This document shows, piece by piece, positions 32,325-43,524 of a stretch of 64,000 nucleotides of DNA; within the stretch, counting starts at the first letter, position 1, and each line of letters starts with the position of its first letter. Under the pieces are notes generated by a model. The model was not told the origin of the DNA. It ran no database searches and saw only the letters and a program-made list of their open reading frames with translations. The position numbers and the translations under genes are program-made. The stretch is from Diploptera punctata. Lineage: Eukaryota > Arthropoda > Insecta > Blattodea > Blaberidae. The stretch covers positions 496,001-560,000 of the forward strand of contig JASPKZ010008348.1 of NCBI GenBank assembly GCA_030220185.1, given 5' to 3'.

Positions 32325-33140
32325 GAGTTTGTTAGTCAAAAATGTTTGATTTGCTGCAACGAAACTTGGTATATAGGCCCTTTTCCCTATGTCTTCTCTA
32401 TAAAATATTACACACTCCTCATCACACTACCTATTACTTGAAATATTTTACAGTTTCTCTTGCTAGAACATGGAATTCTCTTCCACCCTATGTCAGAGAC
32501 TGTCAAACTTTACTATCTTTCAGAAACAAATTGAAAATAAAACTATTAACAGAAACAACTCGCTAATATTACTTTTTTTAAACAATTTTCAACATTAATA
32601 CAAATCATTGAGTATTAAATCAGGGGTCGACCCATAAGAACCCATATCCTGTTACTTCTGCTGATGATGGGACTAGTCCTGAAAGCGCTACAGATAATTA
32701 ATAATTTTAAGTTGAGGACACGGACCTTTTAGGTAAATATGTCCTAATTTTATATTTTATATTTGAATTAATAATTTGTTTTTTTCATTATTTAATCAAA
32801 TAGTTTTAATATTTGTCAGTATATTTACCTAATGCCTTAAATATAAGCGATAGATTAATTCATTAGAGTTTATTACTTTGTATTTTTTCTTTTCTTTTTA
32901 TGTATAGTAGATTCGAGCTGTTATTCCTTTGTGTGTACATTCTTTCATTAGTTTGATGTTAATTGTATTTAATTTTATTGTATTTTTATACATTATTTTC
33001 ATTATTGTTCAGTTTGACCAGATAATTAATTGTATAGTATGTACTATTATTGTATTTAAATGTAACATATGTTTGTCCTGGTGAGTGGAAGAGAAGGCCA
33101 CATGGTCTTAACTCCACCAGGCTAAATAAATAAAATAGAT
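32325..33140 (+). pseudogene. CR1-like retrotransposon 3' end
   Basis: The reading frame MFDLLQRNLVYRPFSLCLLY, then ARTWNSLPPYVRDCQTLLSF and KLKIKLLTETTR is the C-terminal W..LP...R....L..F...LK signature of CR1-like ORF2. The 3' UTR ends gaaggccacatggtcttaac, ccaccaggctaaataaataa, equivalent to the CR1-like 3' ends at 57060-57090 (reverse) and 63500-63540. A 5'-truncated relic. Confidence 0.75.
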
Positions 33141-33440
33141 TTGATTATCCAAATGAAAGTTGGAGCAGTTCGCTTAGTTTGCGCTGTTTTTGCGCGACGG
33201 ACTTTGTAAATGTGTACTTTTAAAAGCAAGTGAGCTGTTAACGTATAAAACAAGCGAACAAGATATTAAATGGAAGCGACCGCACGAAATGATTGAATGT
33301 ACATCAAACACACGTTTTCAATTACAACACATAGTTGTGAGGTATATTCATATTTTAAATACAATTAATGGAAATATCCATATACAGAGTGTTCCAGAAT
33401 TCAACACAACACCATAATTCAAGAGCTTCCACGATATGGG
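33141..33440. other. No recognisable feature
   Basis: About 300 bp with no supported ORF. Confidence 0.35.
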
Positions 33441-33617
33441 GTGCTGATGATGTACTGTTGTTTTTTTAGGGATGTACACTTAGCAACAAAAAAGAATGGG
33501 CCGACTCTTGATCTCGAATATTTTAAGTTCTAACGCGCGATTCACACGATTAGAGCTACAATACGTTTATCTTATTCGTTTAAACATCTTTCTTTCTAAA
33601 CAGAACAAGTCAGCGGA

Positions 33618-33690
33618 CGCTTAGTTCAGTGCTTGGTGGTTTTATTCGTATGTAAGAGGTCACAGGTTCAATTCCCGGTGAGGTTAATTT
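33618..33690 (+). pseudogene. tRNA-Ala-like sequence in array unit 1
   Basis: gcttagttcagtgcttggtg (box A-like), then tatgtaagaggtcacaggtt and caattcccgg (box B-like). Stems are degraded. It corresponds to the better-preserved 35433-35503. Confidence 0.5.
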
Positions 33691-33879
33691 TTTTTAATTG
33701 TTAATATGATTTCTATTTTATTCTGTATGTCCATTCTTAAAAAACGTACTAACTATTTGGAAGTATTGATATTTTTATTATTATTAATTAATTAATTTTA
33801 TTTATAACCAGGTTTACAATATAATAAAACATACTCCTGTGCCCAACGTTTTTTTAAATTTTTTTTAATTAATTTTTTT

Positions 33880-34345
33880 TTTCATTCTTCTCTATCTTCC
33901 CATTCCAATTCTTCCAGACCTAGCCCTCTCATACCTCTTCTTACATAATCCATCCATTTAAATGTAGGTGCACCTTTCTTTCCTTTTGCAGGTGGAATCC
34001 ATTCCAAAGCTTGTCTGAGTAATCTTTTGTCTGGCATCCTACGTGTATGACCATACCAGTCTAGTTGTCTGTATATCACAAAATCTAATATTGAATTTTG
34101 GACTTTTATTTGTTGTCTGATGATTGTATTTCTGATTTTTTTTTTCCAATTTAGAATGTGTAGTTGAGCGTCTGAAACAATCCATTTCAGTAGACATAAG
34201 CTTTAAATTCAAATGTTTATTCAACTGCCAAGTTTCTGCACCATATGTTAGCGTGCTTCCAGTTATGGATTTATAAATTTGTAATTTGGTATCTATTCTT
34301 ATGTTTTTATCCCACAAAACTCCGTTTAACATTGTTACTACCGAT
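33880..34345 (-). pseudogene. Retrotransposon C-terminal fragment (family K)
   Basis: The minus strand carries MLNGVLWDKNIRIDTKLQIY, SITGSTLTYGAETWQLNKHL, LMSTEMDCFRRSTTHSKLEK, then RQLDWYGHTRRMPDKRLLRQ and ALEWIPPAKGKKGAPTFKWM. This is the end of an RTE-like ORF with the YG.ETW, MD.FRRS and WYGH.RRM blocks. A matching copy sits at the same place in array unit 3 (38405-38935). Confidence 0.75.
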
Positions 34346-34448
34346 CTGCCTTTTTGAATTCTATATTTTATGTAATTTTCTTGGGTACATTTTCAGTTAA
34401 TTTTGATCCCCGTAATAACATTCTTCATTCACACCCTTTGATACATCC

Positions 34449-34524
<76 letters not shown>

Positions 34525-34540
34525 GTTGTTGTTGTTGTTG
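34449..34540. repeat. (ATT)n then (GTT)n microsatellite
   Basis: About 25 att units followed by five gtt units. It is positioned at the 5' side of family K within the tandem unit. Confidence 0.95.
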
Positions 34541-34859
34541 TCCATCATCTATGTGTATTATTATGCTGGACTTTACATATATAAACTAAATATTTTAATT
34601 GAGGGGTGAAACTTTTTCCTCACTAATACGTAATAATTAATAACACATAAATATATGATACTACATTATATTTTATTACATAAATTTATATCATTATTAT
34701 TAAAACGTGGTACTACACACAAATAAATTTATGCCGGTAGCTAAATAGTGTTACAGAGTTTGCGAAGGCGCTTAAGTCAGTGTAAAATGGACTTAGATTA
34801 CGTGGCAGGAATTAAATGTTATAGGATATATTTTGCGAAAATACAAATGAATAAAAATA

Positions 34860-34960
34860 AACATTGTCAACGGATTCGAACCCTGGCTCTCACATATATA
34901 TATATAATCTTTTTATAAGTGGTTTAACGTTTACACTACTCGAACGTGGGATACTATTTG
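34860..34960 (-). pseudogene. tRNA-like segment in array units
   Basis: The minus strand shows a box A-like cgagtagtgtaaacgttaaa and a box B-like agggttcgaatccg. Equivalent degraded segments occur at about 37663-37740 and 39360-39440. So each unit holds two oppositely oriented tRNA-like pieces. Confidence 0.45.
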
Positions 34961-35432
34961 TCTTGTTTACTGTTGCACTGTGAACGAGAGTTGAACTTTA
35001 TTTAAATGTCGCAATTTGAGTAATGTTGCATTTGTCAAACAAAATCCGGAAAAATGCACAACATTTTCGAAAAATGGCTTAAAAAATCGAAAATTTTGCA
35101 CAAGTAACTCGTAAATATTTAGAAACATGTCTCCTTCCCTGTTTAACTATTTAAGACGATTAAAACCAAATGCAGTGTATTTAAACATTTAACAATGCGT
35201 TACCTCGTGAACCACAGCTTTAGCTTTTCGAGCATACGCAGCTTTTTGAAGCGGCTCATTCGTTTTGTTTCTAAGTGTACATTTAGCAAAAAAAAAAAAA
35301 CAAAAAAAAACTGACTTTTATTCGAATATTTCTAGTTTTAACGCTCGATTCACACGAGTAAACGAATTGCACAGTAGACCTACCATACATAACCCTTCCT
35401 CCAATGAACAGCATTATTTTATGCATAACAAG

Positions 35433-35503
35433 TCAGCTTAGCTCAGTGCCTTATGGCTTGCTTAGTATGCAAGAGGTCAAGGTTCGATTCCTCATGAGGT
35501 TAA
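35433..35503 (+). pseudogene. tRNA-Ala-derived sequence
   Basis: ttagctcagtgccttatggc, cttgcttagtatgcaagagg and aaggttcgattcctc follow animal tRNA-Ala(AGC), whose anticodon arm is cttgcttagcatgcaag. Here the anticodon reads AGT, and the D arm carries changes and extra bases. Acceptor ends do not pair. Probably a pseudogene or SINE head. Confidence 0.6.
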
Positions 35504-35572
35504 TTCTTTAATTGTTACAATGATTTCTATTTTATTCTGTTTGTCTACTCTTAGAAAACAATTATTTGGAAA

Positions 35573-36963
35573 TGTTACTACTTACTTACTCACTGGTACT
35601 ATCGAACCCGTAGGTTCATGGCCGCTCGGACATAAGCTCTCCATACATCCCTATCCTGAGCTAATGCTTTCCAATCATGCCCTGTATAATCTACTTCCAT
35701 CAAATCACAGTTAATGTTATTCTCCCACCTCATTATTCGTCTACCAACTGGGCGTTTTCCCTCTGGCTTTCCTACAAGAAGCTTCCATGCAAGTCTTTCA
35801 TTCCCCATACGTGCAACATGTCCTGCCCATCGCAGTCTACGAGACTTAACTGTTCTTATTATATCTGGCTTCCTATAAAGACCATGTAGTTCATTGTTAA
35901 GTAGTCTTCTCCATTCACCTGTCTGTTCATCTCTCTTTGGTCCAAAAATTTTCCTAAGTACTTTATTCTCAAATACTTGTAATCTCCTTTCCTCCCTTAA
36001 AGTAAGAGTCCATGTTTCGCACCCATATAATATAACTGGTAGAATAATAGTTTTATATATTTTCAGCTTAACGTTTTTTGAAAGGAGTTGGGACATCAAG
36101 AGTCTCTGCAATGCATAATAGCACGCATTTCCAGAATTGAGCCTATGTTTAATTTCTTTGTGCATCTCATTCCTATTTGTGATTATTGTTCCTAGGTATT
36201 TGAATTCAGCCACTTTCCTCAAAATTTCCCTCATTTGTCATTAGCTGTCCATTTCCATTATATAATGTATTTCTACGTGTGACCATATATTTAGTTTTAT
36301 TGATATTTACTTCCAGTCCCAATTTCTTATTGTTACTCAATAGTGTGTGCGTGTTGTCCTTTAGTATCTCCTCGCTATCCGCCAATAGTACTACATCATC
36401 AGCATAAACTAACAGCTTATTAATACCATTCAGTTGTAAGCCTTCCTCATTCTCTAAAGATTTAATGGCATGCTCTAGTACAAAATTAAATAGTAGAGGA
36501 GATAGTGCATCTCCTTGCTTCAACCCATTCTGGATTTCAAAAGTGTCTGAAAATTGTTTGCCTACACGCACCCTACTCTTTGTGCCATTTAGACACATTC
36601 GTATAAGTCTAACTTTTTAGGAATTCCGAACTCCAGCAGGATACTATATAACTTCTCGCTCTTAATTGAATCGTATGCTTTTTTGAAGTCAATGTATAGT
36701 TGATGTACAGTACCATTATATTCCCATTTCTTTTCTAAAATCTGTCTTATACTAAAAATCTGATCTATTGTAGACCTGTTTCTTCTAAATCCACATTGAT
36801 GATCTCCTAGAATGTCATTGATATAGGGAGTAAGTCTGCTTACTAATATGTTTGTTAGAATTTTGTACGAAGTTGAAAGTAATGAGATGCCCTGTAGTTG
36901 TTACAATCAGTTTTATCTCCTTTCTTATAAATTGGTACGATAATTGATTCTTTCCATTCATCA
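35573..36963 (-). pseudogene. RTE-1, longest copy (RT to 3' tail)
   Basis: The best copy of the most frequent retrotransposon here. The minus strand carries, 5' to 3', an RT finger block DHQCGFRRNRSTIDQI, motif A LYIDFKKAYDSI, RVGKQFSDTFEIQNGLKQGD, ALSPLLFNFVLEHAI, the catalytic LLVYADDVVLLADSEEI, VAEFKYLGTIITNRNEMHKE, TIILPVILYGCETWTLTLRE, LRRLRWAGHVARMG-type, GKRPVGR and DRDVWRAYVRAAMNLRVR. It ends in an (AAGT)n tail at 35573-35590. A one-base deletion in an A run near 36610 and another shift near 36225 split the frame. The N-terminus and endonuclease are missing. The RTE assignment is inferred from motif style and the tetranucleotide tail. Confidence 0.88.
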
Positions 36964-37144
36964 TTTTATTATTATTATTATTATTATTTATTATTATTAT
37001 TATTATTCATCTATGGGCTATTATTAGGTTATATAAACCAAATATTTTAACTGAAAGGTGATACTTTTTCTTCACTAATGCGTATTAAATTAATAAATTA
37101 CACAAATATATGAAGCTATATTATCTTTTATTACATACATTTAT

Positions 37145-37468
37145 GCCCATCGCTGTGGTCTGGAGATAGCATACTATCTTCTCACGCAGCGGGCCCGGGT
37201 TCGATTCCAGGCTGGGACAGGTTCCTGGGTAAAGTTTTTCTCGGGGGTTTCCCTCGCCTGTAAGATAAATGTCAGAAGCTTAGGCCCCAACGGTCCCCGA
37301 AAATTATCCGGCCATCATCACCATCATCATCATCCTTCACGGGTGTGGAAAGCAACGGGAAACTACCAGACCTGTAATTATCTAGTAAAGCTGCAAAGCA
37401 TAGCATAAAAATATTATGATTGCAGTGAAAGATCTGCCTTCGGGCAGAATTACTATGGATGGATGGAA
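37145..37468 (+). mobile_element. SINE S1 with TSD inside array unit 2
   Basis: 324 bp from gcccatcgctgtggtctgga to tggatggatgg. The direct repeats ATACATTTAT are at 37135-37144 and 37469-37478. Array units 1 and 3 show the empty site (acataaatttatatcatt, near 34680 and 39170). Confidence 0.9.
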
Positions 37469-38404
37469 ATACATTTATATCATTATTATTAAAACGTGGT
37501 ACTGCACACACAATTAAATGTATACCGGTAGCTAAATAGAGTTTACGAGAGCAGGAATATTACTTAAAATAGTATAAAGTGGACGTATATTACGGGGGTG
37601 GAATTAAATGACATTGGATGTATTTTGCGGAAAAACAAAAATTTAACAACAAAAAATTTGTTGTTCAGGGATTTGAAGCCTAGCTCTCATACATATTTCA
37701 TTTTTTCGTAACTGGTTTAACGATCTACGCTACTCAACGTCGCATACTAGTCTAAATCCTGGTTGTCTTGTTTATTTTTACACTATGCACGAGAGTTGAA
37801 CATTATTTGAAGTGTCGCAATTTGAGTAATATTGTATACGTCGAACACTCGGAAATATCTAGAAACATGTCTGCATAAATGCTCTTTAACTATTTAAGAC
37901 GATCAAAATCAAATACAGCGTATTTAAAACATTTAACAATACATTACCTCATGAACGACAGCTTTAGATCTTGGAGCATGAGCAGTGGGTCGTAACAGTG
38001 CGTTTTGAAGCCGTTCATACTTTTTTTTGCTAAATGTACACTTAGCGACAAAAAGAATGGGCCGCCTCTTGATCTCGAATATTTCAAATTCTAACGCGCG
38101 ATTCACACGAGTAAACTAATTGCACAGTAGTGTTACAATACGTTTTCCTTCTTCCCTTAAAGAGTATTCTTTCTAAACGCAACAACGCAGCGAAAGCGTA
38201 GCACAGTGCTTAGTGGCTTGATTCCCGGTGAGGTTAATTTTTTTAATTGTTAAAGTGCTTTCTATTTTATTCTGTATATTCATTCTTAGAGAAAAACGTT
38301 CTACCTATCTGGAAGTATTAATATTATTATTATTAATATTATTATTTACTTATTTATAAACAAGTTTACAGTGTAATAAAACATCTTCCTGTGTCCAAAG
38401 CTTT

Positions 38405-38935
38405 TTAAATTTTTTATCTTATTTCTCCATTCTTCTCTATCTTCTCATTCCAATTCTTCTAGACCTAGCTCCCTTATATCTCTTCTTAATCATCCATCCA
38501 TTTAAATCTGGTCCACCTCTCTTTCCTTTTTCAGGTGGAATCCATTCCAAAGCTTGACTGGGTAATGTTCTCTCTGGCATCCTACGTATATGACATACCA
38601 TTCTAGTTGTCTGTATCTCACAAAATCTAATATTGAATTTTGGACTTTCATTTGTTGTCTGATGATTGTATTTCTGATTTTTTTTCCAATTTAGAATGTC
38701 TAGTTGAGCGTCTGTAAGAATCCATTTCGGTAGACATAAGCTTCAAACTCAAATTTTTATTCAGATGCCAAGTTTCTGCACCGAATGTTAGCGTGCTTCG
38801 AATTATGGATTTGTAAATTTGTAATTTGGTATCTATTCTTATGTTCTTATCCCAAAAAACTCCGTTTAACAATGTTATTACCGATCTGCCTTTTTGAATT
38901 CTATATTTTATGTCATTTTCTTGGGGATATTTTGA
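38405..38935 (-). pseudogene. Retrotransposon C-terminal fragment (family K), array unit 3
   Basis: The minus strand reads LLNGVFWDKNIRIDTKLQIY, SIIRSTLTFGAETWHLNKNL and LMSTEMDSYRRSTRHSKLEK, then degraded WNGIS-RRMPERTLPSQALE and EKGKRGGPDLNGW blocks. It is collinear with unit 1. Confidence 0.72.
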
Positions 38936-38969
38936 GGTAATTACATTCTTCACATCAATTGATAAATCC

Positions 38970-38970
38970 C

Positions 38971-39001
<31 letters not shown>

Positions 39002-39020
39002 TATTATTATTATTTTATTA
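38970..39020. repeat. (ATT)n microsatellite
   Basis: att units with one ata break and ttttatta variants, equivalent to 34449-34540 in unit 1. Confidence 0.9.
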
Positions 39021-39879
39021 TTTTATTATTGTCCATCATCTATGAGCTATTAAAATGATGGACTTGACATAAATAAACTAAATATTTTAATTGAAGGTTG
39101 AAACGCTTTCCTGACTAATACGTAATAAATAAATAAACACATAAATATATGAAGCTATATTATATTTTATTACATAAATTTATAACATTATTATTAAAAC
39201 GTGGTACTGCACGCACAATTAAATTTATACCGGTAGCTAAATAGTGTTACAGAGGCAGGAATATTACTTAAGATAGTGTAAAGTGAACGTAGATTATGTG
39301 GCAGGAATTAAATATTATAGGATGTATTTTGCAAAAATACAAATTAATAAAAAACATTGTCGGAGGATTTGAACCCTGACTTTCACATACATTTCATCTT
39401 GTTGTAAGTAGTTTAACCATCTACGCTATTCGAACGTCTGATACTAGTTGCCGTGTTTACTTTTGCACTATGAACGAGAGTTGAACTTTATTTAAAATGT
39501 CGCAATTTGAGTAATATTGCATTTGTCCAACACTCTTAAATATCTACAAACATGTCTCATTCACTGTTCTTTAACTATTTAAAACCATTAAAACCAAATA
39601 CAGCGTATTTAAAACATTTAACAGTGCGTTACCTCGTGAACCTAAGCTATGGATTTTCGAGTATGCGCAGTGGGCCATAACAAGAACTCTGCTTTTTGAA
39701 GCGGCTCATTCTTTTTGTCGCTAAGTGTACATCTACAATGGCAGCCCAATAGTTTTGTTGACACTTAACATTTCGCTTTTCCAACGCGCAGCCAGTTGAG
39801 GAGTTCACAGGGAGGATGTCTGCTGTAGTAGCAGATGAAACATCGAGTTTAAACAAAACTAAGGCCTAACTTTACAAAA

Positions 39880-40035
39880 ATTGGATAATTAATGGGAAAA
39901 CAAAATGGAATGAAGATATCGAACTCGTGTAAATAGTATAAGGAAAATAATAAGGAAATGGATACCAAAAGCAAAGAGAAAGAGAGGACGGCCAGATACT
40001 CGATGGAAGAACACAATGTCATAAAAGTTAATGAT
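39880..40035 (+). pseudogene. Retrotransposon C-terminal fragment (family W)
   Basis: RKIIRKWIPKAKRKRGRPDT and RWKNTMS form the GRP..RW end block of a non-LTR ORF. It matches 52430-52625. Confidence 0.55.
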
Positions 40036-40109
40036 TCTATTATCGCACACAATTCTGTATTAAATTGTTAATATTCAGTTAGTAACATGTTAGGGTTACT
40101 TCTGTTTTC

Positions 40110-40460
40110 GGGGCAAGTATTCAACTGTCGGCCGCGATGCGCTGGTGGCTATGTTCCTTCCCTCTGGTCCCGACGGTCGCGCATTCAAACCCAGCGGGAT
40201 ATATGGATTTTTTAGGATGGAAAAATCCAAGGAGCAAGTTCTCCGGGAGGGACTTTAAACCATGGGTCCCGCATCTGAACATTTTCAGGCTCGTAAAAGA
40301 TTCTTAAGCCTGAATAAAAATATGTCTAAGCAAACTTTACCGACCTTCATCATCCAAGTAATATCTAGATGTCTTCTCGGATCGGTATGTTGACCGTATA
40401 CCATTCATGACATCTTTAGTGAAATAAGTTCATTAAATTGGTCTAGTAACTCCTAACAAA
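40110..40460 (+). mobile_element. S5 copy in left palindrome arm
   Basis: The head ctggtcccgacggtcgcgc with degraded box B attcaaacccagcg is followed by the typical S5 body (ccatgggtcccgcatctgaa) and the tail cctaacaaaggggag. Confidence 0.75.
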
Positions 40461-40599
40461 GGGGAGGGTAAGGCTCAATACTGCGCTATTGCATAGTGAA
40501 CCAGAAACGAAATGTAGCTGGAAAAAACTATTTTCACTCACCCTCATCAATTTATTTTTTTCTCACTAATATAATTGTTATATGACACTTATCGAACAC

Positions 40600-41149
40600 T
40601 TTCCCCCCCCCCATGTTAAATCAATTATTCTCTGCGCGCAACGGTAGGCCTCAGTTGCTGGCCGCCTCCTGTAATGAGAAAGCTAATTAAAAAAAAAACA
40701 CAATTTGCACACATGTTGTTGTGCGGAAATTATTAAAGTCCATAAATCACTCTTATATTATAACTAAAATGTTTGCTACTGTTCAGAACTATTTTGTTTG
40801 TAGGCCAATTTAAAATAAGATGATTGTGTAAATTTGTTTAGTGTTTCGAAGGTATGATTCCACGTGTATTTAATATAATATCTGGTTATATAGGAAAACG
40901 TTAAATATATCAAAATAAATTACAAACCTTGAAGTGAAGTCTCCATATAGAATAAGAAGAAAAGCTCACTGAACTCAACACAACGCTAAAACACAACTGG
41001 GGCCAACCGGAACCTTTATAGATATTATAATAATTACACATATTTTATAGGAACAGATGAGTTCTTAACTATCGGCAACTTCCGATGTTTATATTGTCTT
41101 CATAAACTTTAGAATTGTACCCTCCTTTGCAGATAAGTTAAGAACTGTC
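40600..41149. other. Palindrome spacer
   Basis: It contains a nine-base C run at 40608-40616, an A run near 40690 and AT-rich sequence. No ORF is assignable. Confidence 0.4.
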
Positions 41150-41274
41150 ATATAACAATTAGGCCTATATTAGTGAGAAAAAAATAAATTGATGAGGGTG
41201 AGTGAAAATAGTTTTTCCAGCTACATTTCGTTTCTGGTTCACTATGCAATGGCGCAGTATTGAGCCTTACCCTC

Positions 41275-41625
41275 CCCTTTGTTTAGGAGTTACTAGACCA
41301 ATTTAATGAACTTATTTCCCTAAAGATGTCATGATTGGTATACGGTCAACATACCGATCCGAGAAGACATCTAGATATTAATTGGATGATGAAGGTCGGT
41401 AAAGTTTGCTTAGAGGTATTTTTATTCAGGCTTAAGGATCTTTTACGAGCCTGAAAATGTTCAGATGCGGGACCCATGGCTTAAAGTCCCTCCCGGGAGA
41501 ACTTGCTCCTTGGATTTTTCCATCCTAAAAAATCCATATATCCCGCTGAGTTTGAATGCGCGACCGTCGGGAACAGAGGCAAGGAACATAGCCACCAGCG
41601 CATCGCGGCCGACAGTTGAATACTT
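41275..41625 (-). mobile_element. S5 copy in right palindrome arm
   Basis: Reverse-orientation counterpart of 40110-40460, sharing diagnostic differences such as the ctccgggagggac / gtccctcccgggag region. Confidence 0.75.
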
Positions 41626-41783
41626 GCCCCGAAAACAGAAGTAACCCTGACATATTACTAACTGAATATTAACAATTTAATACAGAACTGAGTGCAAAAA
41701 CAATCTAACTGTATAGACTGCAAAAATGTTCTAACCCACAATTAACTAAAAATTCTTCAATAACAAATGGAAAATACATATTG

Positions 41784-41825
41784 AACACTGATTCAGTTAG
41801 AAACATTTATAACTGAATCAGTGTT
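41784..41825. other. Perfect 16-bp stem hairpin
   Basis: AACACTGATTCAGTTA pairs perfectly with TAACTGAATCAGTGTT around a 10-base loop. No known RNA class is recognised. Confidence 0.85.
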
Positions 41826-42394
41826 CTATATTTATTTTGCATTTAATGTCATTTCGTTACATTCTTTGTGTTTTTCTCATTTTCACTCAGTTTCTCTAAG
41901 ATTCTGATAGAATTCACAGAAATGTGGTGGAATGTGCAATAATTGTTTTTCTGCACTGTTATCCATGATTTGACTAACTGCTTCCGCCATTTTATTACAG
42001 ACAGATTACTCTTCGCTTCAAAGCCAATTTTTAAAAATAAATAAAGTAGGTCTGGAAGAGAGTAGGGATAGTTTTACATCCATCATGCTGTGATATTTTC
42101 CGGATACATCACCAATCCACTGAAAACTCAACTTTCCAATTTTTGTTGGTTAGATCTCTTTTTGCAACAATAAATTGTGCGTTTTTCTATCTTCGAGTTT
42201 TTATAGTTGCCGTCTTCTTGTGCCAAACTTACAAAGTCTATGATCTTGGGCATTTTCAATGCTCAACCATCTTGCTTGCATTATTATCCTCATTCTTTCC
42301 TTCCATGTTATAACTTTGGTCTCCTATATTTCTTCCTTCTGGTCGGTTGCCATTGATATAGGCTAGTTGTTTCGGCCATCATTGATCTTCTATT
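41826..42394. other. No recognisable feature
   Basis: AT-rich, with no supported coding. The right part (42170-42390) may be an older retrotransposon remnant but shows no clear motif. Confidence 0.35.
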
Positions 42395-42855
42395 TTTTTA
42401 AATATGTTATTTTGTTAAGGGTTTCTCTACATTACAGTAGTTATCCTTCAGACAAATGTGGATTCCTGACTTCATCATCTTCTTCTTTGAGGTCTCTACT
42501 GATCATGTTTCTTCTCACTTCATCCATCTACTGTTCCCTGGGTTTCTCCCTCCTCCTTCTGCCTTCAGCATTCCAATCCAGCATCGTTCTTGGGATTCTA
42601 ATATTCTCCATCCTTTTCAGATGTCCTAACCATTTTAATTCCTTTCCTTCAGTTCTTTCAATTATGCTTTCTTCTGCTTCCATTATGTTTCTAATTTCCT
42701 TATTTGTGATATGTTCTAATTTTGACTTTCTGGCCCTTCTACGTGATTAGGCCTCATCCATTTCTAGAGCTATTATTCTATTTCTGTAGTACTGATCGAT
42801 TGTTCATACCTCACTTCAAAATATTGCAACAGATTCCATCAATGTTTTACCAATA
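42395..42855 (-). pseudogene. Retrotransposon C-terminal fragment (family L)
   Basis: Minus-strand blocks: KLEHITNKEIRNIMEAEESI, KELKWLGHLKRMENIRIPRT and LDWNAEGRRREKPREQ. This is the GHL.RM..IRIPR...GRR...PR layout. It is related to but diverged from 11027-11275 and 59848-60360. Confidence 0.7.
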
Positions 42856-42856
42856 T

Positions 42857-43437
42857 ACTAGCTAATACCCGGCGTGCGCCGCTACGCCTAAATATATGAA
42901 AATTAATGTGTTTTATGTTTAGCTTAAATGTAAAAGGAAAAATAATTATACATTTATATCGTAATTATTTTTAGATACCTCGTGCTGATTACCCGGCCTT
43001 GCCCGGGAATCTACTTATCCCGATCTTCTTGGCATAAATGGGCTGAAAGACAGAATTCGTTATTGTGAGTTATCCGTAAAAGAATACCCGTCGTGCGCAG
43101 CTACGCTTGCCCGGGAATCTGCTTATCCTGATCTTCTTAGCATCAATGATAGATTGTGTGTTATTCGTAGAAGATAAACTTATCCTGCATTCAATTCTGT
43201 TTACATTAATTTGATGTATTTGTTATAGTTTAGGCAGCGTAAGCCATTTAGGCATCCAAAAACCTCCTTTTTTTACTTTTTTCATTATAAAGGGTGATTT
43301 TTAAGGGTGAAGGGATTCAGTATGACTAACTCTCTTATAACCTAAAACCTTCCCGGGAAACTCCTGAACGTTTTTCAAAAATCCCCATCACAATCGGATG
43401 AACGGTATGGCAGAGCATAAAGCACAGACAGACAGTC

Positions 43438-43501
<64 letters not shown>

Positions 43502-43522
43502 TTACATTCATTATATATATAT
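42857..43522 (+). repeat. Repeat A, copy 3, with (CAGA)n tail
   Basis: It begins tagctaatacccggcgtgcg. The opening block recurs at 43085 (aatacccgtcgtgcgcagct), an internal duplication. The body ends atcacaatcggatgaacgg, followed by (cagacaga)n at 43424-43501 and a short (TA)n. Confidence 0.75.
43424..43501. repeat. (CAGA)n microsatellite
   Basis: About 19 perfect caga units forming the tail of repeat A. Confidence 0.95.
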
Positions 43523-43524
43523 AT

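Larger units (their letters stand above)
33441..39740. repeat. Tandem array of 1.7-1.8 kb composite units
   Basis: Anchors recur in order. The tgtacacttagc-type block is at 33475, 35275, 38035 and 39725. The attgttaa-tgatttctattt block is at 33695, 35510 and 38240. The tccatcatctatg-type block is at 34543, 37006 and 39030. The gtggtactgcacac-type block is at 34707, 37495 and 39200. Unit 1 is about 1.80 kb and unit 3 about 1.69 kb. Unit 2 is 2.76 kb because RTE-1 (1.39 kb) and SINE S1 were added while the K segment (about 0.74 kb) is absent. Unit sequence is diverged, so the duplication is old. Confidence 0.8.
40045..41695. repeat. Large inverted repeat, arms about 550 bp
   Basis: The left arm is about 40045-40590 and the right arm about 41150-41695, in inverted orientation and highly similar by eye. 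Matching landmarks are ctgtcggccgcgatgcgctg / cagcgcatcgcggccgacag and ttcggggcaagtattcaact with its complement. Each arm contains an S5 copy plus about 80 bp of the same non-S5 flank, so the arms arose by inverted duplication of one locus, not by two insertions. The spacer is about 560 bp and non-coding. Confidence 0.88.
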
